Assembly (NCBI GenBank): GCA_003452655.1
Contig: DMNR01000390.1
Location: forward strand, 1-7,729
Length of the DNA stretch: 7,729 nt
DNA from: Actinomycetota bacterium
Lineage (GTDB): Bacteria > Actinomycetota > Actinomycetes > S36-B12 > UBA10799
Reading direction: 5' to 3'
Of the stretch, positions 1-6,603 are shown one piece after another. Both the position numbers and the translations under genes were made by a program. Position 1 is the stretch's first letter, and each line of letters begins with the position of its first letter. The notes under the pieces are model-generated. The model saw nothing but the letters and a program-made list of their open reading frames with translations, searched no databases and had not been told where the DNA came from.

Positions 1-1
1 T

Positions 2-406
2 AAGCGCATTGGACAGGGCCTGCTTGAGACATTCAGTGAGCCATGCGAGTGCTGCAATGGTCGCGGGGTCAAGGTGCAAACCAACCCAGTAGACCGGGGT
101 GAGGCACAAGAAGCAGCAGCGGCTGCGCCGCGTCGTCGACGTCGCCCAGCTGGGCCGATTCCGGGGGCACCGGCCGCGCCCAAGGACGACGAGGACGCCG
201 CCAAGGACGAGGACGCCGCACCTGCAGCCGAAGGCGATGAGCCTGCTGCAGAAGACACGGACGCTGTGGCTGACGCCGACGCCGTGGAAACTCCCGCGGC
301 CGTAGCGGATGCAACTGACACCATCAGTGGAACCGACTCTGCGACTGGCGAATCAGCGGAATCGACACCAGTCGGCGAGGCCGAAAACGAGAACGAGGCC
401 CAATAG
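2..406 (+). CDS. rne: Ribonuclease E/G family protein, C-terminal end (5' partial)
   Basis: This is the last 134 codons of an RNase E/G-type endoribonuclease, which cleaves single-stranded RNA in mRNA decay and rRNA processing. The frame is open at the left edge and begins KRIGQGLLETFSEPCECCNG. That matches the end of the catalytic domain, including the C-x-x-C Zn-link used for dimer or tetramer assembly (visible residues C15 and C18, with an extra C17 between them). After residue 25 the protein becomes low complexity: an Arg cluster near residues 40-45 (RRRRR), then a long Ala/Asp/Glu-rich tail with no fold I can see, as is usual for the RNA- or partner-binding tail of actinobacterial RNase E. 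The position directly upstream of rplU-rpmA-obg is the standard actinobacterial order and supports the call. The catalytic S1 and DNase I-like domains lie outside the window. rne versus rng naming cannot be settled from this fragment. Confidence 0.85.
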   Translation, partial: KRIGQGLLETFSEPCECCNGRGVKVQTNPVDRGEAQEAAAAAPRRRRRPAGPIPGAPAAPKDDEDAAKDEDAAPAAEGDEPAAEDTDAVADADAVETPAAVADATDTISGTDSATGESAESTPVGEAENENEAQ

Positions 407-428
407 AGACGCAGATCTCGTACCTCGC

Positions 429-459
429 TTGACCGCGGGTGGTGGTAGTGGCGTACTCT
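429..459 (+). promoter_or_regulatory. Probable sigma-A/HrdB-type promoter for rplU-rpmA
   Basis: TTGACC at 429-434 is a good -35 match, and TACTCT at 454-459 fits the -10 pattern TAnnnT. The 19-base spacer is slightly long. The site lies between the RNase E stop (406) and the rplU start (596), which predicts a transcript start near 465-467 and a leader of about 130 bases. Identification is by motif and position only. Confidence 0.5.
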
Positions 460-538
460 TAACGAGGCGCTGTGCCGCTAAGTGCCCGCCACCAAATGCT
501 TGTCAGATATAGCCAGATCATGTTTGAGCTGTCGACAT

Positions 539-557
539 GCGCACCCTCGGGTGTTGC
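539..557 (+). promoter_or_regulatory. Small hairpin in the rplU 5' leader
   Basis: CACC (542-545) pairs with GGTG (550-553) around a CTCG tetraloop. The stem extends outward through G541-T555 (wobble), C540-G556 and G539-C557, with one bulged base. It lies in the approximately 130-base leader predicted between the promoter and rplU, 38 bases before the start codon. Ribosomal protein operons often carry leader structures for autoregulation, but this hairpin is short and could be chance. No known leader family was recognised. Confidence 0.25.
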
Positions 558-595
558 AGGTTGATTGATTCACGCAGTAACAAAGGGAGAAACCC

Positions 596-910
596 GTGTA
601 CGCGATCGTTCGTGCCGGAGGCCGTCAAGAGAAGGTCGCCGTCGGCGATGTCATCACGCAAGACCGCGTCGCCGGGGAACCAGGCGAAAAGGTCTCGCTG
701 CCAGCTGTCCTCGTGGTGGACGGCGATAACGTCACCTCAAATGCCAAGGAATTGAGCAAGGTCGGCGTGACGGCTGAAATCGTCGAGCACAGCCGTGGCC
801 CCAAGATTGACATCGGAAAATTCAAGAACAAGACCGGCTACCGCCGTCGCCAAGGGCATCGTCAAGCATTGACGACGCTCAAGGTGACCGCGATCGACCT
901 CGGAAAGTAG
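596..910 (+). CDS. rplU: 50S ribosomal protein L21 (bL21)
   Basis: This encodes 104 residues of bL21, a 23S rRNA-binding protein of the large ribosomal subunit. The N-terminus [20 protein letters not shown] is the family signature. The C-terminal part has the basic stretch [16 protein letters not shown] (about residues 75-90), which contacts rRNA and corresponds to the conserved KxRRRKNYRRxxGHRQ segment. Length is normal (100-105). The start is GTG at 596, chosen because AGGGAG at 584-589 gives a strong ribosome binding site 6 bases upstream and because the family starts exactly at MYAIV. rpmA follows after 6 bases, so the two are surely co-transcribed. They are probably driven by the promoter at 429-459. 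Confidence 0.97.
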   Translation: MYAIVRAGGRQEKVAVGDVITQDRVAGEPGEKVSLPAVLVVDGDNVTSNAKELSKVGVTAEIVEHSRGPKIDIGKFKNKTGYRRRQGHRQALTTLKVTAIDLGK

Positions 911-916
911 CGCGAA

Positions 917-1171
917 ATGGCACATAAGAAAGGTGCTGCGAGCACCCGAAACGGCCGCGATTCCAACGCTCAACGCCTCGGCGTCAAGCGATTTGGTGGC
1001 GAGCTGGTCAACGCCGGAGAAATCATCGTGCGTCAGCGCGGGACTCACTTTCACCCAGGTGAAAACGTCGGCCGCGGTAGCGACGACACCTTGTTTGCCC
1101 TGGCTGCCGGGACCGTCGACTTCGGCACCCGCCGTGGACGCAAGGTCGTCAACATCGTTGAGGTCGGCTAA
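917..1171 (+). CDS. rpmA: 50S ribosomal protein L27 (bL27)
   Basis: This encodes 84 residues of bL27, whose flexible N-terminal tail reaches the peptidyl-transferase centre and helps position tRNA ends. The start [20 protein letters not shown] and the following [10 protein letters not shown] are diagnostic. The central [21 protein letters not shown] matches the family core. The protein begins directly with AHKKG, so there is no cleavable N-terminal extension of the kind found in Firmicutes. The start is ATG at 917. Only a weak Shine-Dalgarno-like GGAAAG (902-907) is visible, overlapping the end of rplU, so coupling to rplU translation is likely. A terminator-like hairpin follows 17 bases after the stop. 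Confidence 0.98.
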   Translation: MAHKKGAASTRNGRDSNAQRLGVKRFGGELVNAGEIIVRQRGTHFHPGENVGRGSDDTLFALAAGTVDFGTRRGRKVVNIVEVG

Positions 1172-1187
1172 CACACTCATACGCGCT

Positions 1188-1228
1188 ACCCCGTGCTGGA
1201 TGCCTTCCGGGCTCCAACCACGGGGTTT
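1188..1228 (+). terminator. Probable terminator of the rplU-rpmA transcript
   Basis: ACCCCGTG (1188-1195) pairs perfectly with CACGGGGT (1219-1226). The stem continues inside through TGGA/TCCA (1197-1200 with 1213-1216) and GCC/GGC (1202-1204 with 1210-1212) around a 5-base loop. It lies 17 bases after the rpmA stop and ends in TTT before a C. The T-tract is short, as is common for hairpin terminators in GC-rich actinobacteria. It may therefore terminate only partly and let some transcription into obg. Confidence 0.6.
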
Positions 1229-1263
1229 CGTCGTACCAGGGCACCACTTCGCACCACTAATTC

Positions 1264-1315
1264 TCACGATTCGGTGAGATTGGCCGCTAGAGGCGCAAAT
1301 CTCACCGAATCGTGA
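1264..1315. repeat. 18-bp perfect inverted repeat upstream of obg
   Basis: The arm TCACGATTCGGTGAGATT (1264-1281) is exactly complementary to 1298-1315, with a 16-base spacer (1282-1297). The spacer can form a small GCC/GGC helix (1283-1285 with 1292-1294). The left arm is itself contained in a dyad: TCTCAC (1262-1267), six bases, GTGAGA (1274-1279). The right arm holds a shorter TCAC/GTGA dyad (1302-1305 with 1312-1315). No T-run follows, so it is not a textbook intrinsic terminator. It ends two bases before the obg ribosome binding site (AAGGGA, 1318-1323). It could be an RNA hairpin in the obg leader, a paired operator for a dimeric regulator, or a copy of a dispersed palindromic repeat. 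Confidence 0.85.
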
Positions 1316-1330
1316 CGAAGGGATCCACAT

Positions 1331-2692
1331 ATGGCCACATTTGTTGACCGCGCGATCGTCCACGCGACCGCTGGTGACGGCGGACATGGCTGTGCATCCG
1401 TTCACCGGGAGAAGTTCAAGCCACTCGGTGGTCCGGACGGCGGGAACGGCGGCCGCGGCGGCGACGTCATTCTCATCGTCGATCATGGAACCAGTAGCCT
1501 GCTTGAGATCCACCGCTCGCCTCATCGCAAGGCCGGCAATGGGAAGCCGGGCCAAGGCTCCCACCGAGCCGGCGCCGACGCTGACGACATCATCGTTCCG
1601 GTCCCCGAAGGCACCGTAGTGACCGACTCCAACGGCAAGGTCTTAGCCGACTTGGTGGGCCATGGAACGAAGTTCATCGCTGCCTACGGTGGTCGTGGCG
1701 GTCTCGGAAACGCTGCACTGGCGAACAAGCGCCGCAAGGCGCCGGGTTTCGCTCTGCTTGGCGAGCCGGGGACCTCGGCTGACCTCGTGCTGGAACTGAA
1801 GACGCTCGCTGACGTGGGCTTGGTTGGATTCCCCTCCGCGGGTAAGTCCAGCTTGGTATCGGTGTTAAGCGAGGCCAAGCCAAAGATCGCCGACTATCCG
1901 TTCACGACGCTGGTGCCACACCTCGGCGTCGTCAAGGCAGGCGAGACGATCTTCACCGTCGCAGACGTTCCCGGCCTCATCCCCGGCGCGAGCCAAGGCA
2001 AGGGCCTCGGACTGGAGTTCCTGCGTCACATCGAACGCTGCTCGGCTCTCGTCCACGTCGTCGACTGCGCGACGCTGGAGCCAGGCAGGGATCCCCTCAG
2101 CGACATCGATGCGATCGAGGCCGAACTCGCCGAATACGGCGGGCTGGCTGATCGCCCACGGTTGGTCGCGCTGAACAAATGCGACGTGCCCGAGGCAAGT
2201 GAACTGGCAGACATGGTCAGCGAACAGATCACCGCGGAACGCGGCTGGCCGGTGTTCAAGATTTCGACCATCGCTCACACCGGACTCGACCCGTTGCGGT
2301 ACGCGATGGCCAACGTGGTGGCGATCACCCGTGATCAGCAAGCGGCGGATGAGCAGCCCCAAGTTGTGGTCGTGCGTCCGAAGGCTGTTGACGACTCGGG
2401 ATTTGAAGTCAGGCCGGAGGGTGATGCCTTCCGCGTGATCGGCGTTCGCCCAGCGCGTTGGGTGCGCCAGACGGACTTCAGCAATGACGAAGCAGTCGGA
2501 TATCTGGCGGACCGCCTCGCTCGTCTCGGTGTCGAGGATGAGCTCCTCAAGAAGGGCGCGACACCTGGCGCGACGGTAATCATCGGGGATGAAGACAACG
2601 CTGTGGTGTTTGATTGGAAGCCAAGTATTCATGCTGGCGAACCTCACGGCTCCGCGCCGCGTGGCACTGACCCCCGGTTGGAGGAATGGTGA
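1331..2692 (+). CDS. obg: Obg/CgtA family ribosome-assembly GTPase
   Basis: This encodes a 453-residue GTPase that binds the 50S subunit during late assembly and, in studied bacteria, links ribosome maturation to nutrient stress. Three domains are visible. Residues 1-158 form the glycine-rich Obg fold ([14 protein letters not shown] at 33-46, [12 protein letters not shown] at 119-130). Residues 160-330 form the G domain, with G1 GFPSAGKSS (166-174), G2 YPFTT (189-193), G3 DVPG (212-215), G4 NKCD (282-285) and a G5-like STI (312-314). Residues 355-430 form the actinobacterial C-terminal OCT domain ([16 protein letters not shown] to NAVVFDWKP), followed by a polar tail of about 23 residues. All nucleotide-binding motifs are intact. 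The ATG start has a ribosome binding site, AAGGGA (1318-1323), at 7 bases. It follows rpmA across a terminator-like hairpin and a perfect inverted repeat, so obg may have separate or attenuated expression. No convincing promoter was found in the gap. Confidence 0.97.
   Translation: MATFVDRAIVHATAGDGGHGCASVHREKFKPLGGPDGGNGGRGGDVILIVDHGTSSLLEIHRSPHRKAGNGKPGQGSHRAGADADDIIVPVPEGTVVTDSNGKVLADLVGHGTKFIAAYGGRGGLGNAALANKRRKAPGFALLGEPGTSADLVLELKTLADVGLVGFPSAGKSSLVSVLSEAKPKIADYPFTTLVPHLGVVKAGETIFTVADVPGLIPGASQGKGLGLEFLRHIERCSALVHVVDCATLEPGRDPLSDIDAIEAELAEYGGLADRPRLVALNKCDVPEASELADMVSEQITAERGWPVFKISTIAHTGLDPLRYAMANVVAITRDQQAADEQPQVVVVRPKAVDDSGFEVRPEGDAFRVIGVRPARWVRQTDFSNDEAVGYLADRLARLGVEDELLKKGATPGATVIIGDEDNAVVFDWKPSIHAGEPHGSAPRGTDPRLEEW
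2680..2684 (+). promoter_or_regulatory. Ribosome binding site that decides the proB start
   Basis: GGAGG lies inside the last codons of obg. It is only 1 base from the ATG at 2686, too close for normal initiation, but 4 bases from the GTG at 2689. That GTG forms a GTGA overlap with the obg stop. This favours GTG 2689 as the proB start, with translation coupled to obg. Confidence 0.6.
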
Positions 2693-3819
2693 GCAAGGGC
2701 GTTGAACTCCGTAAGGCGCTTGGCACTGCACCACGTGTCGTCGTCAAGGCGGGATCATCGTCGCTCACCACACCTGAGGGCCAGATAGACGTAGCGCGCG
2801 TTAATCAACTCGTTGATGTTGTTGCCGCAGTCGTCGGATCGGGTCGCCAAGTTGTTCTGGTGTCCAGCGGTGCAATTGCCAGTGGTCTGGGCCCCCTGGG
2901 GTTGGTGAAACGTCCCCGCGACTTGGCGACAGCTCAGGCCGCTGCCAGTGTTGGACAAAGCCTGCTGGTCGGCGCGTACGCATCACGCTTCGCTGACCAT
3001 GATCGGACTGTCGGTCAGGTTCTGCTTACCGCCGATGACATCGGCCGCCGGGCTCACTACCGCAATGCTCAGCGCACCCTGAGTCGCCTGCTCGAGCTCG
3101 GTGTTGTGCCGATCGTCAATGAGAACGACACAGTTGCGACTGAGGAGATCCGGTTCAGCGACAACGACCGGCTTGCCGCACTGGTTGCGCACCTCATTCG
3201 GGCAGACGCACTCGTGTTGTTGTCCGACGTGGATTCCTTGTACGACGGTCCGCCCGCGATCGCCGGATCTTCGCCCGTGAAGGAAGTCAAGAAGCCAACC
3301 GATCTCGCTGCCTTCACGATTGGTGGCGCAGGAAGTTCAGTCGGGCGCGGCGGGATGCGAACCAAAGTCCAGGCAGCGCAGATCGCGACCGACGCGGGAA
3401 TGCCCGTTGTCCTGACGTCGATTGAGAATGCGGCAGCTGCTTTGGCTGGTGAATCAGTGGGCACGTTGTTCTACCCATCCGGTCGGCGGCGGCCGAGTCG
3501 TCTGCTGTGGCTACAGCATGGCTCCGATGTCCAAGGCCAGGTCGCACTCGACGAAGGGGCAGTGCGCGCGCTCACGCAACGCAATGCGTCGTTGCTGCCT
3601 GCCGGGATTGTGAGCGTCACTGGTTCGTTCGACGTGGGTGATCCCGTTGAGCTTGTCGCGCAAGATGGTCGGGTCATCGGTCGCGGGATCGTGAGTTTTG
3701 CCGCCGATGAACTACCGGCCCTGATGGGACGTTCGACAAAGGATATCGCTGCGGAATACGGCTCCGACTATGAAAGGGAAGTCGTTCACCGCGACGACCT
3801 CGTGATAATTGGCAGTTGA
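2689..3819 (+). CDS. proB: Glutamate 5-kinase (proline biosynthesis)
   Basis: This encodes 376 residues of gamma-glutamyl kinase, which uses ATP to phosphorylate glutamate as the committed first step of proline synthesis in the cytoplasm. Residues 1 to about 260 form the amino-acid kinase domain: [11 protein letters not shown] with the phosphate-binding Lys (about 20), [15 protein letters not shown] (58-72), [20 protein letters not shown] (144-163), [13 protein letters not shown] (177-189) and [12 protein letters not shown] (219-230). Residues about 280-370 form a C-terminal PUA domain, as in long-form ProB (about 370 residues), which is known to be inhibited by proline. The start is uncertain: ATG at 2686 adds one residue, but spacing to GGAGG favours GTG at 2689, overlapping the obg stop by 4 bases. 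proA does not follow, so the second step must be encoded elsewhere. The 3' end faces a convergent gene 15 bases away. Confidence 0.95.
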   Translation: MSKGVELRKALGTAPRVVVKAGSSSLTTPEGQIDVARVNQLVDVVAAVVGSGRQVVLVSSGAIASGLGPLGLVKRPRDLATAQAAASVGQSLLVGAYASRFADHDRTVGQVLLTADDIGRRAHYRNAQRTLSRLLELGVVPIVNENDTVATEEIRFSDNDRLAALVAHLIRADALVLLSDVDSLYDGPPAIAGSSPVKEVKKPTDLAAFTIGGAGSSVGRGGMRTKVQAAQIATDAGMPVVLTSIENAAAALAGESVGTLFYPSGRRRPSRLLWLQHGSDVQGQVALDEGAVRALTQRNASLLPAGIVSVTGSFDVGDPVELVAQDGRVIGRGIVSFAADELPALMGRSTKDIAAEYGSDYEREVVHRDDLVIIGS

Positions 3820-3834
3820 TTGGTTGAGTCGCGC

Positions 3835-4494
3835 TCAGTTCGGTCGGACGAGGCGCGCCTCGTAAGCAAAGATCACCGCGCTAACGCGGTCGCGCAGTTC
3901 GAGCTTCGCCAGCACTTTGCCGAGATGTGACTTCACAGTTCCTTCAGACAGAAACAGTGCCTCCGCTATCTCACTGTTGGACAGGCCACTTGCGACGGCG
4001 ACAAGGACTTCCAGCTCACGTCGCGTGAGTCGATCGAGTCTCGGATCGGTCTGATGCTCAGAATCGACCGGGAGTTGGTGGGCGTACCTCGTCAGGAGTC
4101 GCCGCGTTGCCGTCGGTGCCACCACCGCATCACCGTTCGCCACCGTACGAACTGCAGCGCACAGTTCGGGCGCGGGAACATCCTTGAGCATGAAGCCGCT
4201 TGCTCCTGCGCGCAATGCCGCATACACGTACTCATCGAGATCGAATGTGGTGAGGATAAGTACGCGGGCACGTGCTCCAGAATCAACGATCCGTTTGGTC
4301 GCTTCGATGCCGTCCATTCCGGTCATCCTGATGTCCATCAGGACGACGTCGGGTTGCAGGGCCGCGGCTCCAGTGACGGCGTCGGCGCCGTTTGCTGCTT
4401 CACCCACCACGGCGAAGTCTGGTTCGCCACTCAAGATCATTCTAAAACCAGATCGCAATAGCTCTTGGTCGTCGACGAGTAGTACTTTGATCAT
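3835..4494 (-). CDS. NarL/FixJ-family response regulator (LuxR-type HTH)
   Basis: This encodes a 219-residue two-component transcription factor. Residues 1-120 form the receiver domain: acidic pocket VDDQ (D8, D9), phospho-acceptor D54 in VLMDIRM, T82 and K104 in FMLKD. Residues about 153-215 form the LuxR C-terminal helix-turn-helix, DRLTRRELEVLVAVASGLSN (the dimer and DNA-binding start), then SEIAEALFLSEGTVKSHLGK with the recognition helix. All key residues are intact, so it should be a phosphorylation-switched DNA-binding protein. Its ATG overlaps the stop of the upstream histidine kinase gene by 4 bases (ATGA), which makes that kinase its expected partner. It is the last gene of a four-gene operon with an ABC transporter. 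The likely target is the promoter of this operon, but that is inference. It converges on proB without a clear terminator. Confidence 0.95.
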   Translation of the reverse strand: MIKVLLVDDQELLRSGFRMILSGEPDFAVVGEAANGADAVTGAAALQPDVVLMDIRMTGMDGIEATKRIVDSGARARVLILTTFDLDEYVYAALRAGASGFMLKDVPAPELCAAVRTVANGDAVVAPTATRRLLTRYAHQLPVDSEHQTDPRLDRLTRRELEVLVAVASGLSNSEIAEALFLSEGTVKSHLGKVLAKLELRDRVSAVIFAYEARLVRPN

Positions 4495-5765
4495 GGTTCT
4501 ACCACCTCATCTGAGGTGGTCGGAGACAGTGTTGCAACCACCTTCCAGCCACCTTCGGAACGCGCTCCTGCGTCGAGCGTCCCGTTGTACATCGCCACTC
4601 GTTCGCGCATGCCCCGCAGCCCGCGTCCGCCATTGTCGGCAACTCTGGATTCCACGTTCTGATCTCCGGTGTTTGCTACCTCGACGGTGACGAGGTCGTT
4701 GGCGAAAGTTAGGCACACGCTGGCAGTGCAGCCAGGCCTTGCGTGGCGCAGCACATTCGTTAAGGCCTCTTGAACAATCCGGTACACGGCGAGCTGCAGG
4801 GCATCATCAGCAACCTCCGGATCTCCTGTGACCGTCAGTTTCGTCGCCAGTCCCGCGGACTCAACGCCGACGATGAGTTCCGCGATCTCGTCGAGTCTCG
4901 GCTGGGGCGTGAGGTTGGAATCGCTCGAATCCCGCTCGAGGACGCTCAGCACGCGGCGCATATCTGCTAGAGCGTGTCTGCCCGTCTGCGCGACCTGTTC
5001 CATTGCCCGCAGGGAGCCGCCCGGGTCGGCGGTCGCCCCGACGACTGACCCGGTTGCTAAGGCGACGATCACAGTCAGGTCATGTGCCACGATGTCGTGC
5101 ATTTCACGAGCAATCCGCGAGCGTTCGGCCGCAGCCGCGAGTTGTTCGCGCTGTTCGTTTTCAAGCTCTAGCCGCTGAGCACGTTCGAGCACCGACGCGA
5201 GGTAGCGGCGCCGAGTCTGCGCATTCACTCTTAGGATTCCCGCGGCCGCCGCAGTTGCCACGAGGAACCCGGCCATCACCCACAGAGACTCCTTTGGTGG
5301 TGTCCACCGGACTACCGCCATCACGATCCCGATGAGAAGAACAACCGCTGCCCCCAGCGTTCGGCGTCGGCTTTCATGCGCAGCGACGGTGTAAAAGGCG
5401 ACCAGTAGAGCGACATCGGCGGTTAGCGGAATGTCCAGTAGCCACGTGGCAAAGGCAACGGCGGCCGTGCATGCGAAGACCGGAAGGGGCCAGCGTCGCC
5501 GGGCAAGCAGCGGGATCACCAACGCCAGGGAAAGGAGGACGTTGAGCGCCAGGACTTCCCGCCTGCCGTCATGGGTCGCCATGGTGGGCAAGCTGATCAC
5601 CAATACTGCGCCGGTCACCGCGAGATCAGTTGCGCGCTCTCGACCTTGACTCGAAGGCAGTTCAGGCTCGACCGAACCCGCGTTTGGTTTGCTGCCAGTC
5701 ACGGAGCCAGTATCCGACATGGACCGAACCGCTGGTCCGATCGATGCGCGCTTGCCTCTATACAT
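4491..5765 (-). CDS. Membrane sensor histidine kinase with a HisKA_3-type H-box
   Basis: This encodes 424 residues if started at ATG 5765. A polar N-terminus of about 45 residues is followed by about six hydrophobic stretches (roughly 46-62, 73-88, 92-110, 114-129, 137-152, 160-177) with very short loops. No extracytoplasmic sensor domain is present, so it is an intramembrane-type sensor. A coiled-coil-like linker (about 185-215, RRRYLASVLERAQRLELENE) leads to the H-box ERSRIAREMHDIVAHDL with phospho-acceptor H223. The ATPase domain has an N-box YRIVQEALTNVLRHA (N337) and a G-box NGGRGLRGMRERV (about 378-390). The kinase should phosphorylate the response regulator encoded next. An in-frame TTG at 5798 would add 11 residues but has no ribosome binding site. 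ATG 5765 overlaps the permease stop by 8 bases and suggests coupled translation. ATG 5720 is another option. The signal is unknown; the linked transporter may be part of sensing. Confidence 0.93.
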   Translation of the reverse strand: MYRGKRASIGPAVRSMSDTGSVTGSKPNAGSVEPELPSSQGRERATDLAVTGAVLVISLPTMATHDGRREVLALNVLLSLALVIPLLARRRWPLPVFACTAAVAFATWLLDIPLTADVALLVAFYTVAAHESRRRTLGAAVVLLIGIVMAVVRWTPPKESLWVMAGFLVATAAAAGILRVNAQTRRRYLASVLERAQRLELENEQREQLAAAAERSRIAREMHDIVAHDLTVIVALATGSVVGATADPGGSLRAMEQVAQTGRHALADMRRVLSVLERDSSDSNLTPQPRLDEIAELIVGVESAGLATKLTVTGDPEVADDALQLAVYRIVQEALTNVLRHARPGCTASVCLTFANDLVTVEVANTGDQNVESRVADNGGRGLRGMRERVAMYNGTLDAGARSEGGWKVVATLSPTTSDEVVEP

Positions 5766-6603
5766 CTCGGCGTTGGATGACGAAGGCCGCGATTCCAATG
5801 AGGACCACGAGATAGCCGAACAACACCAGCAAGCCTGCTTCCGGTGCGAGCAACTGTGGATCAGCGTTGGTCGTCATCAAGGACCGCCCAGCGTAGTTCG
5901 GTAGGAACTTTCCAAAACTCGACGTGGCTCGTGACATCGCAGTGACGAGTATCGGCAAGACGAACAGCACGAAGACCATCGCGCCAACGCCAATAACGGC
6001 CCGCCGAACGATGGCGCCGATGGCTACCCCGAGCAACCCAACCGCCGTCAGGTAGACCGCTGAACCGAGGACGACGCGCGGGACACCCGGTGTCCCCAGT
6101 GACGTTTGTAAGTGATGCGGCGCCAGGAGCACTTGACCCGCCAGAAACGCCATGAGTGACGCGAGCGCCATAACGGCGAACGTGGTCGAGCCGAACACCA
6201 AGAGCTTGGCCCACAGGACTGGCAGGCGGCGGGGAACTGCGGTGAAGGTGGTGCGGATCATCCCAGTCTGAAACTCGCTGCTGAAGACGACGACGCCGAG
6301 GAGCCCGATAGCCAATTGCGCGATGAAGAAGCCGTTGAGACTGGCGCTCGCAGGGTCGAACTTGGCACGTTTCGCTGCCGACATCTTGGCTGCTTCCGAC
6401 GCGGTCCCAGCGCAGAACAGCACTCCAAGTAAGACGGTAAGCGTTGCCGCAATGATCATCGTGATGTACGTCGAGCGAACCGACCAGAATTTCGTCCATT
6501 CGGACTTGATGACTCGCGCCGCAGTGACTTGGGGTCTGGCGTGGTTTGGCGGGCCCATTGCCGCATCGCTCGGTTCGGCACTTACTTCGGTGGAACTACT
6601 CAT
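5758..6603 (-). CDS. ABC-2 type transporter permease subunit
   Basis: This encodes a 281-residue integral membrane subunit that should pair with the ATPase encoded just upstream to move an unidentified substrate, most likely outward as in the ABC-2 group. A polar, Pro-rich N-terminus precedes SEWTKFWSVRSTYITM (34-49), a motif common in actinobacterial ABC-2 permeases. About six membrane segments follow (45-65, 93-108, 136-158, 180-198, 202-220, 256-275). The cytoplasmic stretch SSEFQTGMIRTTFTAVPRR (108-126) is also typical of the family. The ATG at 6603 was chosen over the long upstream extension because that extension would run 76 codons back through the ATPase gene and has no family similarity. 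The chosen start overlaps the ATPase stop by 8 bases (ATGAGTAG). No good ribosome binding site is visible, so expression may depend on terminating ribosomes. Confidence 0.93.
   Translation of the reverse strand: MSSSTEVSAEPSDAAMGPPNHARPQVTAARVIKSEWTKFWSVRSTYITMIIAATLTVLLGVLFCAGTASEAAKMSAAKRAKFDPASASLNGFFIAQLAIGLLGVVVFSSEFQTGMIRTTFTAVPRRLPVLWAKLLVFGSTTFAVMALASLMAFLAGQVLLAPHHLQTSLGTPGVPRVVLGSAVYLTAVGLLGVAIGAIVRRAVIGVGAMVFVLFVLPILVTAMSRATSSFGKFLPNYAGRSLMTTNADPQLLAPEAGLLVLFGYLVVLIGIAAFVIQRRDV

Noticed and set aside
74..406. Treating the frame from 74 as a separate small gene
   Set aside because: The frame is open to the left edge, and the upstream residues match the end of the RNase E/G catalytic region, so it is the tail of a larger gene and not an independent one.
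737..1564. 275-codon open frame on the minus strand
   Set aside because: It is antisense to rplU, rpmA, the intergenic hairpins and the start of obg, all of which are certain. The product has no recognisable domain and crosses two strong hairpins; it is a shadow caused by GC-rich codon bias.
1865..2734. 289-codon open frame on the minus strand
   Set aside because: It lies almost entirely antisense to the obg G and OCT domains. The translation shows no motif, and long antisense frames are expected in GC-rich coding DNA.
4054..4461. 135-codon open frame on the plus strand inside the response regulator gene
   Set aside because: It is antisense to the intact receiver and linker regions and has no ribosome binding site or recognisable motif. 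Its His/Cys-rich look comes from the codons of the opposite strand.
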